The notes under the pieces are model-generated. The model did not search any database. It was not told the DNA's origin and was given only the letters and a program-made list of their open reading frames with translations. Of a DNA stretch of 64,000 nucleotides, positions 8,295 through 15,738 are shown one piece after another. Position numbers and translations under genes: made by a program. The first letter of the stretch is position 1. The number at the start of each line of letters is the position of its first letter. This DNA comes from Paraflavitalea sp. CAU 1676 (GTDB lineage Bacteria > Bacteroidota > Bacteroidia > Chitinophagales > Chitinophagaceae): positions 556,247-620,246 of the forward strand of contig NZ_JARHUJ010000007.1 of NCBI RefSeq assembly GCF_029223285.1, written 5' to 3'.

Positions 8295-9534
8295 CATTAT
8301 CCGCATCATCCTGGTGGTTGTGATGCCAGTAACGGTACTGGCACAGCAACCGCCCGTATGGACACTCGACACCATATTGCAGCGCATCGACCGAAACAAT
8401 GTGTTGCTGCAGTCTTATGAACTCAAAGCAAGCAGTTACCAATACAGCGCCGATGCCGCCACCGCCTGGATGGCCCCCATGGTGGGTGTAGGGACCTTTA
8501 TGACACCTTACCCCGGGCAAATGATCATGGACGCCCGCGACAAAGGCAGCCTTATGCTGCAGATCGAACAGGATATACCCAATACGGCGAAACTCAACGC
8601 CAAAAAGCGATACATCGCCTCACAGGCCAATGCAGAAAGGGCTACGCGCGATATCACGCTCAACGACTTCAGGGCGCAGGCGAAACGACTGTATTACACC
8701 TGGCTGATATCCCGGCAACGTATCCGCGTACTGGAAGAGAATGAACGCATCATGGTCATGATGAAAAAGATCGAAGAACTGCGTTATCCCTACAATCAAT
8801 CGCAATTGAGTAATGTTTACAAAGCCGATGCAAAGATCGAAGAGAACCGAAACATGATCCGCATGCAGGAAGGCACCATTGCCAAAGCACGCGCCTGGCT
8901 CAACAGCCTCATGAATGCCCCCGGCAATCAGCTATTCGAACCGGATACTACCATCGTACCGGCCTTTGTACCGGCCGCCGTTCACGACACGGCTACGTTG
9001 GCTGCGCTGCGCCGCGATGTGTTCAAAATGAACGAGAACATCCGGAGCATGCAGCTCAACATCGAAAGCATGAAAAAAGAAAAGCTCCCCGATTTCCGCG
9101 TACGCTTCGACCACATGTATCCCCTCGACGGCATGATGCCCAATGCCTTCAGCATCATGGGCATGATCAGTATACCAATTGTACCCTGGGCCTCGAAAAT
9201 GTATAAGTCCAAGATCAAAGCCATGCAGTACAATATACAGGGCATGGAAAAGGAAAGGTCGGCCATGCTGCAGGAAACACAAGGCATGCTCTACGGCATG
9301 CAATACGAGATCAGGTCCATGCAGCAACGCCTCACGGCGATGGAACAAAAGGTCATCCCATCACTGCAAAAGACAATGGACGCCCTCTTCCTCAGTTACC
9401 AGGAAAATAAAACCGCCCTGCCTCCCGTCATCGACGCTTGGGAAGCGCTTACCATGATGCAGCTGAATGTGCAGGACGAAAAACAGAAACTCTACGAAAT
9501 GATAGTGGATTATGAAAAAGAATTATATCGTTAA
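8278..9534 (+). CDS. cusC: TolC/CusC-like outer-membrane efflux channel
   Basis: 418 residues. I take the ATG at 8278, which gives a clean signal peptide (hydrophobic run ending LAQQ); an in-frame ATG at 8245 lies deeper in cusA and would spoil it. The body is rich in alternating helices (LKASSYQYSAD, AQAKRLYYTWLISRQRIRVLEENE, MQYEIRSMQQRLTAMEQKV), the coiled-coil tunnel pattern of the OEP family. Methionine is strikingly frequent (MAPMVGVGTFM, GMMPNAFSIMGMI), as in copper-handling proteins. It overlaps cusA upstream and the adaptor gene downstream, so translation is probably coupled. Confidence 0.85.
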   Translation: MKHIINIIRIILVVVMPVTVLAQQPPVWTLDTILQRIDRNNVLLQSYELKASSYQYSADAATAWMAPMVGVGTFMTPYPGQMIMDARDKGSLMLQIEQDIPNTAKLNAKKRYIASQANAERATRDITLNDFRAQAKRLYYTWLISRQRIRVLEENERIMVMMKKIEELRYPYNQSQLSNVYKADAKIEENRNMIRMQEGTIAKARAWLNSLMNAPGNQLFEPDTTIVPAFVPAAVHDTATLAALRRDVFKMNENIRSMQLNIESMKKEKLPDFRVRFDHMYPLDGMMPNAFSIMGMISIPIVPWASKMYKSKIKAMQYNIQGMEKERSAMLQETQGMLYGMQYEIRSMQQRLTAMEQKVIPSLQKTMDALFLSYQENKTALPPVIDAWEALTMMQLNVQDEKQKLYEMIVDYEKELYR

Positions 9535-10723
9535 TACCACCCTCCTGTTGTCGCTGACTGCCCTGATGGGCGCCTGCCGGAACAAGCCGGCCCAACCGGT
9601 ACACAATGCCCACCAGGAAGCAGCGACCGACAGCAACATCATCCAACTGACGGCCCCGGTGAATGCCAGGGTGATCGGCACCATACCGGTTGTACAGCCC
9701 CGCAAGGGCACCCGCACCTATCCGCTGCAATTACAGGGCATCGTGGCGTATGACACACGCAACAAAACAAGTCTGGCTTCCCGCATTGCCGGCAGGATAG
9801 AAAGGCTATACGTCAAGTACAATTACCAGCCCGTTATTAAGGGGCAGCGCATCATGGAGGTGTATGCGCCCGAACTGGCCGCTGCACAACGTGAACTGTT
9901 GCTGATAGCAGACGATGGCAACCCGGGCCTCCTGGCCCAGGCAAAGCAACGTCTGGTGCTCCTGGGTATACGCATGGTGGAGATCGAACAGGTCCTTCGC
10001 AGCAGGCAGATCCTTTACCATATCCCCGTTTTCAGCAACAGTGATGGATATATTCTGGAGCAGTCGGCCCCTGTGGCTGCCGCAGGCCCCGCCGCGATGC
10101 CTGCCGCCAGCGCTGCCGGCGATGGTATGGGCGGCATGAATGCGCAGTCAGCGGCTACGCCGGCACCGGCCTTGTCATCCCCGGCCGCCACGCCCATCCT
10201 GTTGCGGGAGGGGCAGTATATCACAGCCGGTCAACCGCTTTTCAGCATCTACCAGGCCAACAGCCTCCTGGCAGAGTTTGCCATGACCCCTCAACAGGCA
10301 TCCAGGATCAGGAAAGGGACCAGGTTGCAATTTCACCCAACAACAGATGCATCGGATTCCAGCACGGCGACTATCGGGCTCATAGAACCGGTATTCCGCA
10401 ACGGGCAAAACTTCAGTATAGCCAGGGTATACCTTGGCAAAGGATCGTACCGGCCCGGGCAGTTGCTTACCGCTAACCTGCCGGTTGTTTATGAAGGAGG
10501 CTGGTGGCTGCCTGCAGCCGCTGTGACCCAATTGGGCAATAAGTCGGTCGTATTCAGGAAAGAAGGACCATCCTTCAGGCCGGTAGTCATTACCCCAACA
10601 GCCAGCGTGGGCGGCATGATACAAACCAGTACCGACATTACCGGCTGGGAATTGGCTGCTCAGGCGGCCTATCTGGTAGACAGCGAAAGCTTTATTAAAT
10701 CCAATCAAGACGTACAACCATAA
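9512..10723 (+). CDS. RND periplasmic adaptor, CusB-like, first copy
   Basis: 403-residue membrane-fusion protein linking the pump to the outer-membrane channel. The signal ends ALMGACRN, so Cys at about residue 22 probably carries lipid. The barrel-sandwich halves are RIAGRIERLYVKYNYQPVIK and EGQYITAGQPLFSIYQ, with a short helical hairpin between. An Ala/Pro/Met/Gly-rich insertion (about residues 188-230, including GDGMGGMNA) interrupts the lipoyl region and is absent from the second adaptor. Its start overlaps the channel gene by 23 nt. Gene order channel-adaptor-adaptor in one operon is unusual. Confidence 0.82.
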   Translation: MKKNYIVNTTLLLSLTALMGACRNKPAQPVHNAHQEAATDSNIIQLTAPVNARVIGTIPVVQPRKGTRTYPLQLQGIVAYDTRNKTSLASRIAGRIERLYVKYNYQPVIKGQRIMEVYAPELAAAQRELLLIADDGNPGLLAQAKQRLVLLGIRMVEIEQVLRSRQILYHIPVFSNSDGYILEQSAPVAAAGPAAMPAASAAGDGMGGMNAQSAATPAPALSSPAATPILLREGQYITAGQPLFSIYQANSLLAEFAMTPQQASRIRKGTRLQFHPTTDASDSSTATIGLIEPVFRNGQNFSIARVYLGKGSYRPGQLLTANLPVVYEGGWWLPAAAVTQLGNKSVVFRKEGPSFRPVVITPTASVGGMIQTSTDITGWELAAQAAYLVDSESFIKSNQDVQP

Positions 10724-10727
10724 GCAT

Positions 10728-11945
10728 ATGGAAAGAAAACAATTCCTGAAATCATTGGCCCTGGTATCAATGGTTCCTGCTGTGCTCCTCGAAGCCTGCG
10801 CACCGGGAAAAAAAGAACCGGAAGCTCAGGCTGCGCCACAAAAGACCTATACCTGCCCCATGCACCCGCAGGTAGTGCAAAACAAACCCGGCACCTGCCC
10901 GATCTGTGGCATGGACCTGGTACCGATCGATAAAAGCAGCAAGGAGGCCGGTCTTGAATTGAGCGACAGCCAGGCTGCGCTGGCCAATATCACTACCATG
11001 ACGGTGGGCGCCGGCGCCCTTTCCACCTACAGGGAGCTGAATGGCAGATTGGTCACCGATCCGCAACAAACTTCGTTTATATCGAGCCGTGTGGCCGGCC
11101 GCATAGAAGCATTGTACGTGAAAGAGACCGGCATTGTTATTCGCAAGGGCCAGCCGCTTTATAAAATATACTCCGAACAATTGACTACCCTCCAACAGGA
11201 GTTCCTGTTGGCAGCTGCGCAGGCAAAGCAATTCCCGGACGACCCCACCTTTGCCCGTATAGAAAAAGCGGCCCGCCAAAAACTATTGCTCTACGACCAA
11301 ACGGCGGCGGCCATCGGCCAGCTGGCGCAAACCCAAAAAACATCACCCTACATTACTTACCCGGCGCCTTCGGGCGGCACCGTTGCGGAGATCGCTATCG
11401 CCGAAGGGCAGTATGTAACAGAAGGGGCCAACCTGCTGCGTCTTGAAGGATACAATGCGTTATGGGTGGAGGCCGATCTCTACCCCGCTGAAGCGGCAGC
11501 CGTCAAAACCGGCCAGCAATTGCAGGTTACGATACCAGGATGGGAAAACGATTCCCGTACTATGCAGGTGCAGTTCATTAATCCCGCGTATGAAAATGGG
11601 ACACAACTAACGAGGCTACGCGGCACCATTGTCAATCCCACCGCACAATGGCAACCGGGCTTGCAGGCAATTGTGCAACTGCCGGTCAGCAAGCGCACCG
11701 ATGCACTCAGGCTACCAGTGGATGCCGTGATCAGGGATGGCAAAGGAAGTCATGTGTGGAAAGAAACGAGCAAAAGAAAATACCAGCCCGTGATGGTTAA
11801 TACAGGTATAGAAGATGACAGTTTTGTAGAGATCACGGAAGGGATACAACCGGGCGATAAGATTGTCGTCACCGGGGCTTATCTTCTCTATAGCGAATAT
11901 ATTCTTAAGAAAGGTGTCGACCCAATGGCCGCGCACAATCATTAA
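10728..11945 (+). CDS. cusB: RND periplasmic adaptor, CusB-like, second copy, with N-terminal heavy-metal-binding domain
   Basis: 405 residues; the start lies 5 nt after the first adaptor. A lipoprotein-like signal ends at LLEACAPG. The short heavy-metal-binding domain follows (YTCPMHPQVV, GTCPICGMDLVPI, about residues 40-65), the CxxC/CPMHP module found on CusB and on P1B ATPases. Then come the HlyD-type segments SRVAGRIEALYVKETGIVIR and GGTVAEIAIAEGQYVTEG and the C-terminal membrane-proximal domain (IQPGDKIVVTGAYLL). The metal module suggests this copy receives copper, while the first copy may pair with it in a hetero-oligomeric ring (inference). Confidence 0.87.
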   Translation: MERKQFLKSLALVSMVPAVLLEACAPGKKEPEAQAAPQKTYTCPMHPQVVQNKPGTCPICGMDLVPIDKSSKEAGLELSDSQAALANITTMTVGAGALSTYRELNGRLVTDPQQTSFISSRVAGRIEALYVKETGIVIRKGQPLYKIYSEQLTTLQQEFLLAAAQAKQFPDDPTFARIEKAARQKLLLYDQTAAAIGQLAQTQKTSPYITYPAPSGGTVAEIAIAEGQYVTEGANLLRLEGYNALWVEADLYPAEAAAVKTGQQLQVTIPGWENDSRTMQVQFINPAYENGTQLTRLRGTIVNPTAQWQPGLQAIVQLPVSKRTDALRLPVDAVIRDGKGSHVWKETSKRKYQPVMVNTGIEDDSFVEITEGIQPGDKIVVTGAYLLYSEYILKKGVDPMAAHNH

Positions 11946-11964
11946 CTTCCAAATATGATCCGGC

Positions 11965-12444
11965 ATGAAATGGCCTGTTCGCCCCAAACAAAAACGCTTG
12001 GCAATCTTCCTGCTCCTGTTCATAGCGATCCAGCTCCTGCCTTCGCCGCCACGCAACCATACTGAAGCACGACAGTCCTTCAGTATGCTTTCGCCCCGGT
12101 TCATGACCGACACCGTGGCGGCGCTATTGCAGTCGGCCTGCAATGATTGCCATAGCAACAATAGCCGGTATCCCTGGTACACTGCTGTACAGCCCGTCGC
12201 CTGGTATACCGCACGGCATATCACGAAAGGAAAAGAAGCATTGAATTTTGACGAGCTGCTACGCTACAGTACGAAGAAGCAGATCAGCAAACTGGAGTCC
12301 ATCGCCGAGCAATTGAATGATGGCCGCATGCCATTGAAGTCCTACACCCTGATACACCGCGATGCCCGGCTTAGCGGCGAACAAACTGCACTGATCATGC
12401 GTTGGGCAGACAGCCTGCGAACGATCCTGGATACCCTGGAATAA
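11965..12444 (+). CDS. Haem-binding domain protein with one CxxCH site
   Basis: 159 residues. One membrane-spanning or signal-anchor segment (LAIFLLLFIAIQLL, about 10-25) precedes a periplasmic domain with CNDCHSN (about 56-62), followed by the YPWYTAVQPVAW pattern characteristic of the Haem_bd family (PF14376). It probably carries a single c-type haem. It closes the copper efflux operon, 19 nt after the second adaptor; a redox partner role is inferred. It is convergent with kup, with 13 nt between stops. Confidence 0.8.
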   Translation: MKWPVRPKQKRLAIFLLLFIAIQLLPSPPRNHTEARQSFSMLSPRFMTDTVAALLQSACNDCHSNNSRYPWYTAVQPVAWYTARHITKGKEALNFDELLRYSTKKQISKLESIAEQLNDGRMPLKSYTLIHRDARLSGEQTALIMRWADSLRTILDTLE

Positions 12445-12457
12445 CTGCCTATTATTC

Positions 12458-14407
12458 TTACTGTTCGCGGATCAACCGGTGCTCGCGTACCGGCGTTACC
12501 ACCAGCGGGTATTTCTCGACGGTCACATTGCTGGGATCCAATCCGAAGTTGACCTCTTCTTTAACGCTCAGCAACTTCAGGTTGAAAAAGCTTTTCATCA
12601 TAAAGCGCTTGGTAAAACGCATGTCATTATCGATCGACAGGAACGATTCGAGCAGCAGGAACCTGAAATCACCCGTTTTGTTTTCCTGGTAGTACAACTC
12701 ATGCCATTTCGAAATATCGACCTCGCCGCCAGCGACCAGTTCTCCTACTACCTGGCGAAAGAAATAATCCACCCGGGGTTCTACCCGGAAACCGATATTG
12801 AAGGTCAGGAAATATACATCATCCCGCACAATGGTATCCACCCGATACCGCATCGCATACGGCTCATCCAATACATTAACATGCACAAACCAATAGATAT
12901 CCGCCCGCTTGGGTGACTTGGAGAGGATGGAATCCATCGCCGTTTTCTCAATTTTACGGGTAGAGCCGCCCCCCGTGAGGTACACCAGGTTCGTAGCGTA
13001 CTTGGGAATATGCTCATCGGTGCTCAAACGCTTGAGTCGGTCTACATAGTCTTCGATCGGCACCAACTTCGTCAGGGATCTTTTGATAGCTCGTCCCCGG
13101 CGCCAGATATACATGACGCCAAACAGGATAGCGCCGATGATCAGCGTGATCCAGCCACCCTCTTTGATCTTTTGGAAGTTGGCAGTGAGGAACGCACACT
13201 CGATCACGAGAAACAAACCCGTGATCAATACCACGGCGATCGTCGGCACCCGCTTTACATACAAATAGAAATTGATCAGCACTGTACTCATGATCATGGT
13301 GAGGGTAACACTCAATCCGAAAGCTGCTTCCATGGCCGTCGACTCCCGGAAATGCAGTACCATGCCTATACAACCTGCCAGCAGGAACCAGTTGATGAAA
13401 GGAATATAGATCTGTCCTTTGAAATCGCCCGGGAAGATCACCCGGTGACGCGGCCAGATATCCAAACGGATCGCCTCATTGATCAATGTAAAACATCCGC
13501 TGATCAGCGCCTGGCTGGCAATGATCGTCGCCAAAGTGGCAATGATCAGTGAAGGCAGGTAAATAGCGTCCGGTACAATATGATAAAATGGACTCACCAT
13601 CCCGACCGTTTCACCGGTATGCTGCAACAGCCAGGCCGTTTGACCGGCGTAGGCCAGGATCAGCATCACCTTCACATATATCCAGCTAACCCGGATATTG
13701 TTACGACCGCAATGGCCCATATCGCTGTAGAGGGCTTCGGCCCCGGTAGTACAAAGGAAGATACTGCCCAGCAGCCAGAAACCGCCCGGCACCTCTTTTA
13801 TCATAACCCACGCATAATAAGGATTCAGCGCTTTCAATACACCGGGCGAGCCGCGCATCGCCATCAATCCAAGAATACCGATAAAAGAAAACCACACAAG
13901 CATGACGGGTCCGAATATCTTACCGATGCGATCGGTACCGAATTGCTGCAGGAAAAACAGGAAGATGAGGATGCCTATTATAATGGGCACCGTATTGATA
14001 TGCGGATTGATCTTTTGCAAACCTTCGATGGCAGAGGCAACAGAAATCGGTGGCGTAATAATGCCATCGGCCATGAGGAAGGCGCCCCCTGCCATGGCAG
14101 GAATCAATAACCACTTGCCCCAGAACCGCCGGATCAGCGCGTACAGGGAGAAAATACCACCTTCCCCATTGTTATCCGCCTGAAGCGTAATGATCACATA
14201 CTTTAAGGTCGTTTGAAAAAAGAGGGTCCAGAAGATGGCCGACAAGGCCCCCAGGGCCACGTCTTCGGTGATCACCCGGTCGTGGAACACCGCATTGAGG
14301 GTATACAAAGGAGAAGTACCGATGTCGCCAAAAACAATGCCGGTGGCGATCAACACCCCGGCGCCCGTAACCCGTTTGTGAAAATCACCCGTTGCAGAAG
14401 CACTCAT
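12458..14407 (-). CDS. kup: KUP-family potassium uptake permease
   Basis: A 649-residue K+ transporter driven by protons. The N-terminal membrane domain begins with the family signature VFGDIGTSPLY (about 23-33) and has about twelve hydrophobic segments to residue 430, including GGAFLMADGIITPPISV and GCFTLINEAIRLD. A soluble C-terminal domain of about 200 residues follows (TDEHIPKYATNLVYL, VDYFFRQVVGELVAGG). Length and domain order match the family. It stands alone on the minus strand between the copper island and the DUF1328 genes. Confidence 0.93.
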   Translation of the reverse strand: MSASATGDFHKRVTGAGVLIATGIVFGDIGTSPLYTLNAVFHDRVITEDVALGALSAIFWTLFFQTTLKYVIITLQADNNGEGGIFSLYALIRRFWGKWLLIPAMAGGAFLMADGIITPPISVASAIEGLQKINPHINTVPIIIGILIFLFFLQQFGTDRIGKIFGPVMLVWFSFIGILGLMAMRGSPGVLKALNPYYAWVMIKEVPGGFWLLGSIFLCTTGAEALYSDMGHCGRNNIRVSWIYVKVMLILAYAGQTAWLLQHTGETVGMVSPFYHIVPDAIYLPSLIIATLATIIASQALISGCFTLINEAIRLDIWPRHRVIFPGDFKGQIYIPFINWFLLAGCIGMVLHFRESTAMEAAFGLSVTLTMIMSTVLINFYLYVKRVPTIAVVLITGLFLVIECAFLTANFQKIKEGGWITLIIGAILFGVMYIWRRGRAIKRSLTKLVPIEDYVDRLKRLSTDEHIPKYATNLVYLTGGGSTRKIEKTAMDSILSKSPKRADIYWFVHVNVLDEPYAMRYRVDTIVRDDVYFLTFNIGFRVEPRVDYFFRQVVGELVAGGEVDISKWHELYYQENKTGDFRFLLLESFLSIDNDMRFTKRFMMKSFFNLKLLSVKEEVNFGLDPSNVTVEKYPLVVTPVREHRLIREQ

Positions 14408-14584
14408 GCGCAGTATTAAAATTTAGAGCGCCAAAATACTATAAAAAAAGAAAGTGGGCTCATTTCGTTCATCCCTGCATGAGCAATGGCGCCAAACAAG
14501 CCATACGCTGAACAGCATAAGCCCGTTTGACACCATTAACATTATTCATCCTTGATGTTGAAAGAAAAATTCTTTCGTGATCGT

Positions 14585-14749
14585 TTAAGGTGTTCTGGTT
14601 CTGCCGGCGATCAAAGAGATCAGGAACAGAACGATAAAAATAAAGAACAGAACCTTGGCAATACCAGCCGCGCCGGCCGCAATGCCACCGAATCCGAATA
14701 CCGCAGCGATCAGCGCCACGACTAAAAAGATAACTGTCCAGCGTAACAT
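14585..14749 (-). CDS. DUF1328 small membrane protein, first copy (YtjA-like)
   Basis: A 54-residue protein too short for usual ORF cut-offs. It starts [16 protein letters not shown], has a glycine-alanine turn ([15 protein letters not shown]) and a second hydrophobic segment ([17 protein letters not shown]), ending RTRTP. Two membrane helices around a GG-AAG turn are the DUF1328/YtjA pattern. Members are often linked to stress or stationary phase, but no biochemical role is known to me. A close relative lies at 15414-15581. Confidence 0.85.
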   Translation of the reverse strand: MLRWTVIFLVVALIAAVFGFGGIAAGAAGIAKVLFFIFIVLFLISLIAGRTRTP

Positions 14750-15060
14750 AACTTAAAGATTTAATTGTTTACAATGGATCAAACTCACGAGCCTTATACA
14801 GCGTGTCCATAAACAATGGTAGTGGTTCCCGTGAGGGTCCCTTGGGTGTCACTACCCTACCTGTAACCCCGCTCGTTCGATCGTTTTCCCTTGCGTTTTC
14901 AGTACGACCAATGACCGACGGCCCCGCAAGACGGGTAATCAATCCCTGGCCGATGGTCAATTCCTCACTTTGTATTTCCATACTTTAACAGGTGTAAAAA
15001 CAATGCCCACGGGCCATTACGGCTCTCAATAATCCATCATGCGTAAATAATTCCCCGTAA
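14750..15060. other. 311-nt stretch with at most one weak small ORF
   Basis: Between the first DUF1328 gene and the haemoglobin remnant I see only one possible minus-strand ORF (14769-14981, 70 codons) and no RNA gene or clear promoter. Confidence 0.5.
14769..14981 (-). CDS. Possible small hypothetical protein
   Basis: 70 codons starting MEIQSEELTIGQGL and ending FDPL; polar, no signal or membrane helix, no family I recognise. It lies between two co-oriented DUF1328 genes, so it could belong to the same transcription unit. An overlapping plus-strand ORF of similar length exists, so coding is uncertain. Confidence 0.3.
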   Translation of the reverse strand: MEIQSEELTIGQGLITRLAGPSVIGRTENARENDRTSGVTGRVVTPKGPSREPLPLFMDTLYKAREFDPL

Positions 15061-15069
15061 TGCCATTTT

Positions 15070-15381
15070 TTGCACAAGATCAGGTACTTAACCGGCCCCA
15101 TTTCTTTCATCATATATACAACAGGAGTCGTTATTCTGCCATTGACCAGCCCTGCAGCTTCGGCTACTTTTGGCGCCCACGGCAGCCCACAACAAAAACA
15201 TGCACCATTGCCGATCGACAAAACGCATTTCGACAGATGGATCAGTTTATTCAGTGAGATAACAGATGAACTGTTCGAAGGGGAAAAAGCAACAGCTGCC
15301 AAGGAGAAGGCAGTAAAAATGAGCCTGCTTTTCCAGGCCCGGTTACAATTGTACCAGGCTCAGAAAGAGAATAGGCCGTAA
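15070..15381 (+). pseudogene. Remnant of a group III truncated haemoglobin
   Basis: The last 65-70 residues of this frame match the C-terminal half of group III truncated haemoglobins: GSPQQKHAPLPI corresponds to the G-x-P-x3-H-x2-LP segment, followed by HFDRWISLF and TDELFEGEKA. The front of the frame (from a TTG at 15070; a stop sits at 15058) has no recognisable A-E helices or FW motif, and no other frame supplies them. A family member is normally about 130 residues. I read it as a gene that has lost its 5' half. It is on the plus strand between two minus-strand DUF1328 genes. Confidence 0.65.
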
Positions 15382-15413
15382 AGCCCATCGCATCATCGTC
15401 CACATGGCGGCCA

Positions 15414-15581
15414 TCAGTGCGTACGGCGGATAGTGCCCGCGACCAGCGATACCACAAACAGGATCATGAAAATAAAGAACAGGACCCTGGCTGCACCTTC
15501 GGTCCCTGCCGCAATACCGGCAAATCCAAATAACCCGGCAACGATCGCCACCGCTATGAAAGCTATCGACCAACGTATCAT
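15414..15581 (-). CDS. DUF1328 small membrane protein, second copy
   Basis: 55 residues from the ATG at 15581: MIRWSIAFIAVAIVAG, turn FGFAGIAAGTEGAAR, second helix VLFFIFMILFVVSLVAG, ending TIRRTH. It is clearly a paralogue of the 14585-14749 gene, with the same two-helix plan. An in-frame start further upstream (15644) would add a tail that the family lacks, so I reject it. A TAnnTTTG box lies 60 nt upstream and an AACAAT/ATTGTT inverted repeat lies just before the start (15585-15600). Confidence 0.85.
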   Translation of the reverse strand: MIRWSIAFIAVAIVAGLFGFAGIAAGTEGAARVLFFIFMILFVVSLVAGTIRRTH

Positions 15582-15641
15582 AACAACAATATTTATTGTT
15601 AACAATACAAACTCAGGTGTCATGAACAATGCTTCCTGTAA

Positions 15642-15649
15642 CAAAGGTA
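15642..15649 (-). promoter_or_regulatory. Possible -7 box (TACCTTTG on the minus strand) for the second DUF1328 gene
   Basis: The minus strand reads TACCTTTG, matching TAnnTTTG, about 60 nt before the ATG at 15581. A -33 TTTG at the right spacing is not seen. Confidence 0.35.
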
Positions 15650-15738
15650 GAGAATAATACAGCTATGATCCATACAGCAAAGACCATCAATTGTACAATG
15701 GAGCCCAACACATTCTTTCTACATTTATAACACGGCAT

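Noticed and set aside
14985..15302. Minus-strand ORF with CFCCG opposite the haemoglobin remnant
   Set aside because: No recognisable motif or start context; the plus strand carries clear haemoglobin residues over the same bases.
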